From Streptomyces sp. NBC_00690 (GTDB lineage: Bacteria > Actinomycetota > Actinomycetes > Streptomycetales > Streptomycetaceae), in contig NZ_CP109009.1 in assembly GCF_036226685.1 (NCBI RefSeq), positions 1,860,001 through 1,924,000 on the forward strand: 64,000 nt of DNA. The letters run 5' to 3'. Both the position numbers and the translations under genes were made by a program. Shown here piece by piece: positions 11,989 to 23,874 of this stretch (positions are counted from its first letter, which is position 1; each line of letters starts with the position of its first letter). The notes beneath the pieces were generated by a model. That model did no database searches. It saw only the letters and a list, made by a program, of their open reading frames with translations, and was not told the DNA's origin.

Positions 11989-12789
11989 TCATACGGGCGT
12001 GGTGATCTTCCAGTGGTAGCCGTCGGGGTCGGTGAAGTGTCCGGCGTACTCACCCCCGTCGATCCGTGCCGTGCTGGCGACGGCCCGCCCCCAAGCGGAG
12101 TCAGCGGCGGCGAGGAGTGCGTCAACCTCGGCGCGGGAAGCGGCCGTGTGCGTGAGCACGAGCGCGGAGAAGCCGTCGCCGCGCGGATCGACGCCTGCGT
12201 CCTTCGCAAGGCCCTGTCGGGGCAGCAGACCCAGGCGGCACACCCCCTCGGTGACGGTGAAGTCGATGAACTTGTCGCCGTAGTCATGGTCCACGCCCAT
12301 ACCCAGCCTCTCGTAGAAGACCTTGGAAGCCTTCGGCTTGGCGACACCGAGGTAGATCGCGGTCTCGGTCGGTTTCGGCGGGTCGGTGCGCGGGCCGGTG
12401 TCCTTCTTTGCCGCCGCCGCCAGCTTCCACACCGCGCCGTCGGGTGCCCGGTAGACGGCGGTGAACTCGCCGAAGAACTGCTTCTTCGCCGGCTTGACGA
12501 CCGTCGCACCGTTGTTGGCGGCGGCTTCGAGGAGCGCCTTGACCTCACTCGGCTGGCTGACGATCGACGACAGGACGTAGCCGCGGAAGCCCTCGGTCAC
12601 CGGATCCGCTCCGACTTCGGTGGCGAGGTCGTCGAACTGGCGGACGGCCAGGTGGCCGGTGCCGTGCAGGTCCAGTTCGGCGGTGTCGTTCTCCACGCCG
12701 GGGAGGGGTGAGAGCGCAGCCGTGTAGAAGGCGTGCGCGGCCTTCACCTGCGGTACTCCGAGGGTGATGGTGTCGAGCGTGAGTGCCAT
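11989..12789 (-). CDS. Two-domain VOC (glyoxalase/bleomycin-resistance fold) protein
   Basis: 266 residues with two VOC modules: residues about 5-125 (TITLGVPQVKAAHAFYTAAL) and about 140-262 (ETAIYLGVAKPKASKVFYE). The second ends in the common FTDPDGYHWKI metal-binding strand. The family includes metal-dependent isomerases, dioxygenases and antibiotic-binding proteins; which of these applies cannot be seen. It stands alone between the argC promoter region and the inverted repeat at 12954-13063. Confidence 0.8.
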   Translation of the reverse strand: MALTLDTITLGVPQVKAAHAFYTAALSPLPGVENDTAELDLHGTGHLAVRQFDDLATEVGADPVTEGFRGYVLSSIVSQPSEVKALLEAAANNGATVVKPAKKQFFGEFTAVYRAPDGAVWKLAAAAKKDTGPRTDPPKPTETAIYLGVAKPKASKVFYERLGMGVDHDYGDKFIDFTVTEGVCRLGLLPRQGLAKDAGVDPRGDGFSALVLTHTAASRAEVDALLAAADSAWGRAVASTARIDGGEYAGHFTDPDGYHWKITTPV

Positions 12790-12953
12790 GCGAGGGGACT
12801 CCCTTTCGGAACCGACGTCATTCAGGACCTCCGCACCGCGGGCCCGGTGGTACGCCCGGAACGGCTTCGAGGCCGCTGCACGGGGGATGGAGGGAGGCGC
12901 GGCAGCCCGTGAAGTCCATGTCCGTCACGCTACGCACGACCGTCGGGCGCGCG

Positions 12954-13063
12954 CTTCTCGATTCCTGACCGGTCCGGTCGCTCCTGACCGGTCTGGTCGC
13001 CTCTTCGACGGAAGCACGGTGTCCCCGGGAACACACCACCCGCATCGGTCAGGAATCGAGAAG
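12954..13063. repeat. 18-bp perfect inverted repeat bracketing a 19-bp tandem repeat
   Basis: This lies in the 340-bp gene-free stretch 12790-13129. CTTCTCGATTCCTGACCG (12954-12971) is exactly inverted at 13046-13063. A 19-bp tandem repeat with one mismatch (12963-12981 and 12982-13000) overlaps the left arm, so the CTGACCGGTC core recurs. No open frame fits. The rest of the intergenic stretch shows only the DUF1801 gene's Shine-Dalgarno. Regulatory site or remnant of a small mobile repeat; undecided. Confidence 0.6.
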
Positions 13064-13129
13064 CCCGGACCGCTCGGCACCACTACCGTCGAAGCACCTC
13101 GTACGGAGCACGACCAGGAGGATGAGGCG

Positions 13130-13573
13130 ATGAGCACGAAGCACACGGGAGGCTTCTCCGAGCACGAGCGTGCCGCCATGCAGGAGCGCGCCGCCGAGTT
13201 GAAGAAGGAGGCTAACCGTGGTCGCGGCAACAAGAAGGCGGCCGAGGAACTGGACGTCCTGTCGAAGATCGCGGAGATGGCCGACTCGGACCGAGCAGTG
13301 GCCGAACGCATCCACGCCATCGTGACCACCACCGCCCCCGAACTGTCGCCGAAGCTGTGGTACGGACAGCCGGCCTACGCAAGGAAAGGAAAGGTCGTGT
13401 GCTTCTTCCGCAGTGGCCAGGTCGACAAGGAGCGGTACTCGACCTTCGGATTCACCACCGAGGCGGGCCTCGACGACGAAGGGGGTCTGTGGCCCACGTC
13501 GTACGCGGTGACGGAGTTGAGTGACGAGGCGGAAGAGACGATCACCGCACTCGTCAAGAAGGCCGCCTGCTGA
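13130..13573 (+). CDS. DUF1801-domain protein
   Basis: 147 residues. The C-terminal half, from about residue 60, has the DUF1801 pattern: PELSPKLWYGQPAYARKGKV, then FFRSGQVDKERYSTFGF and a helical tail. The N-terminal 50 residues are charged and helical (FSEHERAAMQERAAELKKEA), a common actinobacterial extension. The ATG at 13130 follows AGGAGG. Function unknown; the family shares a small alpha/beta fold with YdhG/YjbR-like proteins. It is divergent from the VOC gene and follows the large inverted repeat. Confidence 0.8.
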   Translation: MSTKHTGGFSEHERAAMQERAAELKKEANRGRGNKKAAEELDVLSKIAEMADSDRAVAERIHAIVTTTAPELSPKLWYGQPAYARKGKVVCFFRSGQVDKERYSTFGFTTEAGLDDEGGLWPTSYAVTELSDEAEETITALVKKAAC

Positions 13574-13637
13574 CACGGCGTCGCGTCCCACCGCCCCGGC
13601 CTCGGTCACGATCCAGCCGGGGCGAGTGCAGGCCGCG

Positions 13638-14633
13638 TCAGGTCTGCGGGTGATCCGGGACCGACACCATCCGTCGGTACTCGCCCGGCGGCACACCGTA
13701 GGCCGCGCGGAACGCACGGCTGAAGTCAGCGGGGTCTCGAAACCCCCACCGCACACCGACCTCGCCGACGGTCCTGCGCCGAAGCTGCGGATCGGCCAGG
13801 TCGGCCCGGGTTCGTTCGAGTCGCCGCCGTCGAATCGTGGCGCCGACCGTCTCCGGCTGCTGCCGGAACAACTGGTGCAGCAGCCGCACCGAGATGTGGT
13901 GGCGCGCCGCGATGGACACCGGCCCCAGTTCGGGATCGGCCAGGTGGCGGTCGATGTGCGCCAGGACACGGGTCAACAGGATCCGGTGCCGTGCCTCGGT
14001 CGACAGGGTGGACACCCCGTCGAACCGGGTGGCCAGGAATCCCGCAACGAGATCGAATCCCACCGCGCCGAGACGGAGCAGTTCCGCCTCGTCACAGTGC
14101 GCCGCGTTCGCCCGCAGACCGGCCAGGAAGGACACGAGCAGTGCGCCGGTCCCGGCCTGGGTGGGCAGCCGGGTGCTCAAGAGTCCGTTGGTCCGTTCGT
14201 ACGGCAGGGGCATCGTGGCGCGGGGCAGCCGGACCAGGGTGAGCCTGCACTGTCGTCCCTGGTCCGGGAACTCGCAGGCGAGCGGATGCCAGGTGTCGAA
14301 CAGGGCCATGTCGCCGGCCTGGAGGAGGGTGGTGTTGCGCCCCTGCTCCAGCCCGATCGGACTGCCGTGGACCAGCACGAGGAAGTACGACTCGGGGTCC
14401 GCCCGTCGGATGTGGGTCTGGGTGCGTCGGGCCGACATCGGTGAGAACGAGAACGACGACACCTCGGTGTGGGGCAGTTGCAGCGAAGTGGCCCGGCCCT
14501 TGAAGCGGTGGGCGTGATCGCTGCTGATCGCGACCGGCATGACCGCCTCGGCCACCATCGAGGCCCACCAGCCGAGCCGGTCCTGCGGGCTGACGCCGTC
14601 CGCCTGGACACGGGTCACCCTCGCTGCCGGCAT
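13638..14633 (-). CDS. AraC-family transcriptional regulator
   Basis: 331 residues. The N-terminal two thirds form an AraC_binding_2-like sensor (residues about 40-190). The C-terminal pair of helix-turn-helices is clear, the second being VGVRWGFRDPADFSRAFRAA followed by the typical GVPPGEYRR. I chose the ATG at 14633 because the longer frame upstream is low-complexity and unlike the family. It converges on the DUF1801 gene and is divergent from the secreted beta-trefoil gene, which is a plausible target. Confidence 0.85.
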   Translation of the reverse strand: MPAARVTRVQADGVSPQDRLGWWASMVAEAVMPVAISSDHAHRFKGRATSLQLPHTEVSSFSFSPMSARRTQTHIRRADPESYFLVLVHGSPIGLEQGRNTTLLQAGDMALFDTWHPLACEFPDQGRQCRLTLVRLPRATMPLPYERTNGLLSTRLPTQAGTGALLVSFLAGLRANAAHCDEAELLRLGAVGFDLVAGFLATRFDGVSTLSTEARHRILLTRVLAHIDRHLADPELGPVSIAARHHISVRLLHQLFRQQPETVGATIRRRRLERTRADLADPQLRRRTVGEVGVRWGFRDPADFSRAFRAAYGVPPGEYRRMVSVPDHPQT

Positions 14634-14829
14634 CGCACCCCCGAATCCTTCGAACGCTCGGGCTCCATGCTCGGCGGCGCTGTCATCCGGGTAAAGCACG
14701 CCTCCGGCCAGTTCCCGTGCGCTCCCGGCCAACCTCCCGTGCGCTCTCTGCCAGAGCCAGCGGGGGTGCGCCGCGCAGATACTCGTTGCCGCACCCCTTC
14801 GCACACCTCTCCATGACGTAGGAGGCACG

Positions 14830-15456
14830 TTGAACAGCAGGCGCAATCTCGTGGGCAGGACCGTTCGCGGCGCTGCCGCGCTCCTCGCCGCAGCCGGTCT
14901 CGTACTGGTGTCGGCAAGCACCTCCGCAGCGGGCACGGCAACGCCTTCCACCCCGCCCGCACCACCTGCCGCCGCTTCGGACGGCCCTGCCACCGGCCGG
15001 TTAGGCGCAGCACTCACGACGAAGGCCGTGGGCACGGCCGCCGTCTACACGGTTCGGCTGCGCAATGTCGCCACCGGACTGTGCGTCGACGACAGCAACA
15101 TCGGGCTACGACACTTCGGCTGCCAAAGCCAAAGCGGCCCCTACGCCAACTACCAGAAGTTCGACTTCGTCACGGTCGCTCCCTACACCTACGTCCTGCG
15201 CAACCACGCCACCGGGCTGTGCGTCGACGACAGCAACATCGGACTGCGGCACTTCGGCTGCCAGAACCAAAGCGGCCCCTACGCCAACTACCAGCGGTTC
15301 GTTCTGAGCGCGGCTCCCGGTGGCACGAACGTGCTGCGCAACGTCGCCACCGGACTGTGCATCGACGACAGCAACATCGGGCTACGACACTTCGGCTGCC
15401 AGAACCAAAGCGGCCCCTACGCCAACTACCAGCGGTTCCGCCTCGACACGTACTGA
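14830..15456 (+). CDS. Secreted protein with three near-identical beta-trefoil (ricin-type) repeats
   Basis: 208 residues from a TTG start preceded by GGAGG. A Sec-type signal peptide spans residues 1-34 (basic start, then GAAALLAAAGLVLVSAS, and a TSAAG cleavage region), followed by a Pro/Ala-rich linker. Residues about 77-208 are three repeats of about 45 residues, each LRNxATGLCxDDSNIGLRHF, then GCQxQSGPYANYQ[KR]F. Each repeat has one Cys pair (85/98, 131/144, 177/190), as in ricin-B subdomains, and three repeats make one complete trefoil. The repeats are also nearly identical in DNA, so they arose by recent duplication or are kept alike by conversion. Probably a small extracellular sugar-binding protein; the ligand is unknown. 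Confidence 0.85.
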   Translation: MNSRRNLVGRTVRGAAALLAAAGLVLVSASTSAAGTATPSTPPAPPAAASDGPATGRLGAALTTKAVGTAAVYTVRLRNVATGLCVDDSNIGLRHFGCQSQSGPYANYQKFDFVTVAPYTYVLRNHATGLCVDDSNIGLRHFGCQNQSGPYANYQRFVLSAAPGGTNVLRNVATGLCIDDSNIGLRHFGCQNQSGPYANYQRFRLDTY

Positions 15457-15482
15457 TCCCTGGGCGGCAGGCCATGACGGCG

Positions 15483-15514
15483 GGGTGCGCCGACTTCCCG
15501 CAGTCGGCGCACCC
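15483..15514. terminator. Terminator of the beta-trefoil gene
   Basis: GGGTGCGCCGACT pairs perfectly with AGTCGGCGCACCC around a 6-base loop, 27 bp after the stop codon. Confidence 0.8.
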
Positions 15515-15549
15515 GGTTCCGGAGCCGGTACCGCGATCCGCAGCGGAGG

Positions 15550-15906
15550 GGGTGGGCGTCCAACCGCGAACGCTGGAGATCTGGGACCGCATGGGACTCG
15601 TGCGGCCCGTCCTGGACGCGGCGGTTGCCATGCGGGGACCGTTGGCGTACGTCAACGGTGTCGAGCAGACCAGGATCGACCTCGCCCTGCCGCCCGAGGT
15701 GCCGTACGGCTTCGCCGCGCTCCCCCCGTACGAGACCGAACGCATCCTCGAACAGTTCCGTGCGGGCCTCGGAACCCGGATCGAGCGGGGTCGTGAGCTG
15801 GCCGACGGTGTTGGTGGTGCGTCCCGACGGCCATCTGGGGGCTCGTCTCAGCCCGCCGAGCACCTCGGAACTGACCACGTACCCCAAGGGTGTGTTCCAG
15901 CTCTGA
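15550..15906 (+). pseudogene. Remnant of an FAD-dependent aromatic monooxygenase
   Basis: From about 15550 the frame reads GVGVQPRTLEIWDRMGL, the family segment that follows the FAD-binding Rossmann motif in PHBH/RdmE-type hydroxylases, through YETERILEQF and GTRIERGREL. The N-terminal GxGxxG is gone. After about 15800 the similarity continues one frame over as LVVRPDGHLGARLS, which is the extreme C-terminus of such enzymes. The N-terminal end and most of the middle are therefore deleted, and the join is out of frame. It is a decayed copy with no intact start. Confidence 0.75.
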
Positions 15907-16022
15907 GGGCCCGCCATCCGGACCGGGAGGAAGCGCCGACAAGCCGACCCGCGGCGTCCCTCGGGGCAGGTCCCGGAAGGGCAGTGTCGTCGGCGTCGTG
16001 CAATCGCGCGGTGCCGTCCGCG

Positions 16023-16424
16023 TTAGGAGTCGGAGCCCGACTTCGTCTCGCGTGCCTCGTTCTTCTCCTTGATCCGCACGGCTTCCTTGCGGACATCGGC
16101 CTGGGTGGCGCGCTCCTGTCGGAGCCACGAGGGGTTCTCGTCCTTCAGGGCGTCGATCTGCTCGGTGGTGAGCGCCTCGGTGACCCCGCCACGGGCGAGG
16201 CCCGCGATGGAGACGCCCAGCTTCGCCGCGACCACCGGCCGGGGGTGCGGGCCGGTGCGCCGCAGGTCTTGCAGCCACTGGGGCGGGTCGGTCTGCAACG
16301 CGTTCAGTTCGTTGCGCGAGACGACACCCTCCTGGAACTCGGCAGGGGTGGCCTGGAGGTACACACCCAGCTTCTTCGCCGCGGTGGCGGGCTTCATCGT
16401 TTGGGTGGTCTGGTGCGACGTCAT
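16023..16424 (-). CDS. DUF5997-family protein
   Basis: 133 residues, highly charged. Conserved features include MKPATAAKKLGVYLQATPAE near the start and a helix-turn-helix-like middle (VVAAKLGVSIAGLARGG). It starts at the ATG 16424. It is divergent from the LysR-sensor-like gene with 59 bp between the starts; this pair occurs together in many streptomycetes, which suggests a joint function. No enzyme motif is visible. Confidence 0.75.
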   Translation of the reverse strand: MTSHQTTQTMKPATAAKKLGVYLQATPAEFQEGVVSRNELNALQTDPPQWLQDLRRTGPHPRPVVAAKLGVSIAGLARGGVTEALTTEQIDALKDENPSWLRQERATQADVRKEAVRIKEKNEARETKSGSDS

Positions 16425-16483
16425 GGGGTCAAGGGTATCGAGCGTGTGCGATGCCTTCGACCACGACCGGCTAACCTGGCCTG

Positions 16484-17242
16484 GTGACAGGCTCGGAAGC
16501 ACCCCCCTCATTTCGACTCGCGTACGTTCCGGGCGTGACGCCGACCAAGTGGGTCCGGATCTGGCACGAGCGGCTCCCGGCGGTCCCCCTGACGCTCGTC
16601 CCGGTGTCCGCCGCCGAAGCCGCGGACGTGTTGCGCGCCCGAAGTGTCGACGCCGGATTCGTCCGTCTGCCGATCGACCGGACGGACCTCAGCGCCATTC
16701 CCCTGTATGCGGAGGCGACGGTCGTCGTGGTCCCCAAGGACCATGTGGTGGCGGCGGTCGATGAGGTGTCCCCGGGCGACCTCGCGGACGAGATCGTGTT
16801 GCATCCCCTCGATGACACCCTGGAGTGGGAGGAGCGACCGGGGCTGGCCGCCAAGGAGCGCCCCGCCACCACGGCGGACGCCATCGAGTTGGTGGCTGCG
16901 GGAGTGGGAGTCCTCGTCGTACCGCAGTCGCTCGCGCGGTTGCACCACCGCAAGGACCTCACCTACCGAACGGTCATGGACGCTCCCGAGTCCCGAGTGG
17001 CGCTGTCCTGGCCCGAGGACGAGACCACCGACCTGGTGGAACAGTTCATCGGAATCGTTCGGGGGCGGACCGTCAACAGCTCCCGCGGTCCTCAGGCCCC
17101 GGCTCAGCCCCAGGCGAAGCGCCCCGATGCGGGAGGCGCCCGTAAGAAGCCCGCGGCGGGCAAGTCAGCGGGACGGGGCGGTCGCGCCGGTTCCGGTACG
17201 GCCAAGGCGAAGGGACGCGGCAAGCCGCGACGTCGCTCCTAG
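16484..17242 (+). CDS. LysR-type substrate-binding-domain protein without DNA-binding domain
   Basis: 252 residues from GTG 16484. Residues about 10-200 match the periplasmic-binding-like effector domain of LysR regulators (FRLAYVPGVTPTKW, then VVVPKDHVVAAVDEVSPGDL, then AAGVGVLVVPQSLARL). The N-terminal winged helix is absent. The last 45 residues are a disordered Lys/Arg/Ala/Gly tail that could bind nucleic acid. Its divergent partner encodes a DUF5997 protein with an HTH-like segment, so the two may form a split regulator; this is inference. Confidence 0.8.
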   Translation: MTGSEAPPSFRLAYVPGVTPTKWVRIWHERLPAVPLTLVPVSAAEAADVLRARSVDAGFVRLPIDRTDLSAIPLYAEATVVVVPKDHVVAAVDEVSPGDLADEIVLHPLDDTLEWEERPGLAAKERPATTADAIELVAAGVGVLVVPQSLARLHHRKDLTYRTVMDAPESRVALSWPEDETTDLVEQFIGIVRGRTVNSSRGPQAPAQPQAKRPDAGGARKKPAAGKSAGRGGRAGSGTAKAKGRGKPRRRS

Positions 17243-17395
17243 CGTCGGGCCCCGCGGGCGGACGGCCCTCCCGACGGCCCCGGACCAGGGCTGATCATGA
17301 CCGTGGACGTACGGCGCTCCACTGGCATATCTTCCGGCAACGCCCGTTCTCGTATGGGCCGTTCCGCTTTCTGTGCCCGTGGGGGGTCAACCGTC

Positions 17396-18085
17396 ATGCT
17401 CACCTCCAACAAACTACCTTCGCTCCCACCGCTCCCGTCCCAGTTGCGAAGAACGCCGCGAGTCCTCCTGGTGACGGTCGGGGGCTTGTTGACAGCGGTC
17501 GCCATGACCGATCTGTACAAGGTCTACCGGGGGTGGCAGACCTACTCGCTGACACCGACGAACGAAGGCTTCTCCTTCGTCGCCCAGGAGGAGTTGGACA
17601 GCGCCCACCTGGCGTACAACCTCGCCAACTCGATCGGTTTCACCGCGTTCCTCCTCTGCGGGATCGCCTTCGTCGTCTGGTTCCACCGGATGCGCCGCAA
17701 CGCCGGGACGTTCGAACCCGCAGCCTTCCGACTAGGTTCCGGCTGGGCCATCGGTTCCTGGTTCTTCCCGTTCGTGAACCTGGCGCTGCCCTATCTCATC
17801 GCACGCTCGATCTGGAGCGTGGGCGCCCGCCCGGCAGCCGAGGGCAAGGTCACCACCTGGCCACTGCACCTGTGGTGGGGCCTGTTCATCGGCAGCACGC
17901 TGCTCGGCGCTGTCAGCAACTACTTCTACAACGCGGCCGAGTCCTTCGAGGAGCAGCGGGACGCCTTGGTCCTGGCGATGACGGCAGACGCCTCGTGGAT
18001 CGTGGCCGCCGCGGCGGCGGTCTACTTCGTCATCCGGCTGACGGACGCGTTGGACTCGAAGGTGGCCGCGGCGCAGCCCGTGTGA
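17396..18085 (+). CDS. DUF4328 membrane protein
   Basis: 229 residues from ATG 17396; an in-frame start at 17297 exists but adds a polar segment without similarity. About five to six transmembrane helices are visible: RVLLVTVGGLLTAVAM, SIGFTAFLLCGIAFVVWF, a central GWAIGSWFFPFVNLALPY, the LWWGLFIGSTLLGAV helix and a last helix at IVAAAAAVYFVI. The motif FPFVNLALPYLIARSIW is typical of DUF4328. Function unknown; many such proteins occur in streptomycete membranes. Convergent with the NADP reductase-like gene. Confidence 0.8.
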   Translation: MLTSNKLPSLPPLPSQLRRTPRVLLVTVGGLLTAVAMTDLYKVYRGWQTYSLTPTNEGFSFVAQEELDSAHLAYNLANSIGFTAFLLCGIAFVVWFHRMRRNAGTFEPAAFRLGSGWAIGSWFFPFVNLALPYLIARSIWSVGARPAAEGKVTTWPLHLWWGLFIGSTLLGAVSNYFYNAAESFEEQRDALVLAMTADASWIVAAAAAVYFVIRLTDALDSKVAAAQPV

Positions 18086-18131
18086 AGGATGCGCACATCT
18101 CGACCATGGCGCCCGTCCGCTCGGTGCGCGG

Positions 18132-18767
18132 TCAGACCAGCTTCTTCGCCTCATTCAGGGACGGCACCGAGCCGATGGTGAACTCATGGAGGTCTCCGAA
18201 GACCTCGATCCGCACGGACTGGTCGATTCCGCCCACCTTCAGGGGGTCGAAGCCGGCGGCGCGGATCAGATCGGCCACTTCGCGGCCCGCGGCTTCGTCG
18301 TCCGTCGCGTAGAAGCCGACTCCCCGGTCCGGGGAGCGGCGGGCCGCCGAGGTGAGGGAGTCCGCCGAGAGGGTGCCGAACGCCTTCACCGGTCGGGCGC
18401 CCGTGGGAAGCAGTGCGGCGATGGTCGCGCCCGCAGACTCGTCCTCCGGGATGGTCTTGGAGAATTCCCCCTGGTCGTTCTGGGCGATCGGGTTGGACGG
18501 ATCCACGACGATCTTCCCGTCGAGCCGGTCCCCGTACTGCCCCACCAGTTCCTTGATGGTGTCGAACCAGACCGCGAGGACCAGGGTGTCTGCCGCGTCG
18601 ACGGCTTCGTCCACGGTCACGGCGGCGGCCCGTTCGCCGAGCCGGGTGGCAAGCGCGCGGGCGTCGTCGAGGTCACGGCTGGCGACCAGGACCGTCTCGC
18701 CGCCCGCGACCAGGTTGGCGGCCAGGCGGGAACCGATGTTGCCCGTGCCCACAATCGCCGTTGTCAT
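18132..18767 (-). CDS. NADP-binding reductase of the F420-dependent/NADPH reductase (Npd/Fno) type
   Basis: 211 residues with the N-terminal Rossmann loop AIVGTGNIGSRLAANLVAGG and an SRDL segment after strand 2 that favours NADP. The pattern VLAVWFDTIKELVGQYG and KIVVDPSNPI is typical of coenzyme F420:NADP oxidoreductase-like proteins. It may shuttle hydride between F420 and NADP or reduce a small carbonyl compound; the F420 site cannot be confirmed by eye. It starts at ATG 18767 after GGAG. Confidence 0.75.
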   Translation of the reverse strand: MTTAIVGTGNIGSRLAANLVAGGETVLVASRDLDDARALATRLGERAAAVTVDEAVDAADTLVLAVWFDTIKELVGQYGDRLDGKIVVDPSNPIAQNDQGEFSKTIPEDESAGATIAALLPTGARPVKAFGTLSADSLTSAARRSPDRGVGFYATDDEAAGREVADLIRAAGFDPLKVGGIDQSVRIEVFGDLHEFTIGSVPSLNEAKKLV

Positions 18768-18892
18768 GGGGTCTCCGTCCTCGTGGGGTTGGTTGGGGTT
18801 GGTACTGGGGACGTACCGACCCAGTAGAACCCTGGCGGGCCGCGTCGGCACGGTGGGCGGGCGTCCAGGTGACCCCTGCCGGGCGTACGAAA

Positions 18893-18923
18893 ACGGGACC
18901 CGTGCCTGCGGCACGGGTCCCGT
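18893..18923 (-). terminator. icd terminator
   Basis: A perfect 14-bp stem (ACGGGACCCGTGCC with GGCACGGGTCCCGT, 3-base loop) lies 11 bp after the icd stop. On the minus strand it is followed by TTTT, as in an intrinsic terminator. Confidence 0.85.
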
Positions 18924-18934
18924 CGTCAGCGGTG

Positions 18935-22560
<3,626 letters not shown>

Positions 22561-22569
22561 CCACTTGAC

Positions 22570-22583
22570 GTTACTGAAGTAAC
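22570..22583. promoter_or_regulatory. Operator-like palindrome between MFS and CGNR genes
   Basis: GTTACT-GA-AGTAAC is a perfect 6+2+6 repeat in an AT-rich 38-bp divergent promoter region. A third GTTAC copy lies at about 22602-22606. It is probably bound by the CGNR protein. Confidence 0.6.
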
Positions 22584-22598
22584 CTAAATGTGCGCTAG

Positions 22599-23261
22599 AT
22601 GCGTTACATTGCATCGATGGAGCCCTTGAGGAGTGCCGGGTCCGCACGCCATTCGGTGGATGCGATGGCCAGGCGGACGGCCGCCCTGATCAATGTGCTG
22701 ACCGGGACGGAGGGCCCGGAGCATCTGGAGCCGACCGCCGATCCGGAGGCGGTCGGTGCGGTGCTCCGGGCGTACGGCGAGGCGGCATCGGACGACGAAC
22801 ACGGGGCAGCCGAGCGGACCGGACGCGCGACGGGTGCACTCGACCCCCTGTCACTCAGCGCCGATGACCTCGTCGAGATGCGCGAGGCGGCCCTCCGGCT
22901 GCGTACGGTCTTCGCCGCCGAGGGGGTGGACGAGGCGGCTGCCCGGCTCAACGAGCTGCTCGCCCTGACCGAGGGCCGGCTCAGGCTCTCCGCCCACCGG
23001 GGCGCCTCGCCCTGGCACCCTCATCTGGACGGCGATGACGACGGACCCTGGGGCGAATGGCTCCTGGCTTCGTCGGCGCTGGCGCTGACCGTGCTGATCT
23101 GGGACCGCCAGCGCCCACCCGGCGGAATCTGCGCCTCCACCACCTGCCGCAATGTCTTCCTGACCCAGGGCAGCGGTCCGGTGCGCCGCTACTGTTCGCG
23201 GCGGTGCGCGACCCGTGAGCGGGTGGCGGCACACCGTCGGGCGCAGCGGACCGACCGTTGA
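22599..23261 (+). CDS. ABATE-domain / CGNR zinc-finger putative regulator
   Basis: 220 residues; an alternative start is the ATG at 22617 (MEPLRS), which leaves the promoter region clear. The N-terminal two thirds form the helical ABATE stress-sensing domain. The C-terminus has the CGNR zinc finger CASTTCRNVFL followed by RRYCSRRCATRERVAAHR, with paired cysteines and a basic recognition part. This domain binds DNA in the related family. It is divergent from the MFS gene and likely its regulator. Confidence 0.85.
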   Translation: MRYIASMEPLRSAGSARHSVDAMARRTAALINVLTGTEGPEHLEPTADPEAVGAVLRAYGEAASDDEHGAAERTGRATGALDPLSLSADDLVEMREAALRLRTVFAAEGVDEAAARLNELLALTEGRLRLSAHRGASPWHPHLDGDDDGPWGEWLLASSALALTVLIWDRQRPPGGICASTTCRNVFLTQGSGPVRRYCSRRCATRERVAAHRRAQRTDR

Positions 23262-23298
23262 GCGCGGCAAGCTCCACCCGGCGCCGAGCCGTCGGAAG

Positions 23299-23874
23299 TC
23301 AGCAGACGCTCTGGAGGCGGAGTTGCCAGCACCCGGCACGGCCGGTGAGGACCAGGGTGGACAGCGGACGGACGTCCACGTTCCAGTACGAGGTCGGCGG
23401 TGCGTTCAGTACGTAGACGAGCGCCGCGCGGATCACCGAGGGTTCCGCCACGGCCACCACGGAACCGCCGTCCTGCGTTGGGCGGGTGTCCAGCCAGGTC
23501 CCTATCCGTCCGATGAAGGCCAGCAGCGATTCGCCGCCGTGCGGCGCCGACCGCGGATCGGCGAGCCAGGTGTCCACCGCCTGCGGCTCCACGGCCGTCA
23601 CTTCGCCCAGCGTCAGTCCGCGCCAGCGCCCCATGTCGCATCCCCGCAGGGCGGGTTGGGCCATGGGCGCGAAGCCGAGGGCCTGTGCGGTGGCCCGACT
23701 ACAGAGCGTCGGGGAGCAGTACCGCAGTTCCGCGGCGTTGAGCGGTACGAGGGAGGGCGCGGCCAGTTGCACCTCGTACCAGCCGGTCTGATCGGGTGAC
23801 CGGTCATCGTCGAAACGCTCGGAGAGCATGGAGGTGCTGCGCGCTGCGGCGACGAGCGTGATCCGGACACTCAT
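23299..23874 (-). CDS. Histidine-phosphatase-fold protein lacking catalytic histidines
   Basis: 191 residues. The overall pattern is that of the phosphoglycerate-mutase/histidine phosphatase superfamily (ELRYCSPTLCSRATAQAL, CDMGRWRGLTLGEV, PHGGESLLAFIGRI). The usual N-terminal RHG is replaced by AAARSTS and the second catalytic histidine region reads VVAVAEPSVIRAAL. Both catalytic histidines therefore look absent, so it is probably not a phosphatase and may be a binding protein. The start is ATG 23874. The 223 bp between this gene and the MocR gene (23875-24097) show nothing clear. Confidence 0.75.
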   Translation of the reverse strand: MSVRITLVAAARSTSMLSERFDDDRSPDQTGWYEVQLAAPSLVPLNAAELRYCSPTLCSRATAQALGFAPMAQPALRGCDMGRWRGLTLGEVTAVEPQAVDTWLADPRSAPHGGESLLAFIGRIGTWLDTRPTQDGGSVVAVAEPSVIRAALVYVLNAPPTSYWNVDVRPLSTLVLTGRAGCWQLRLQSVC

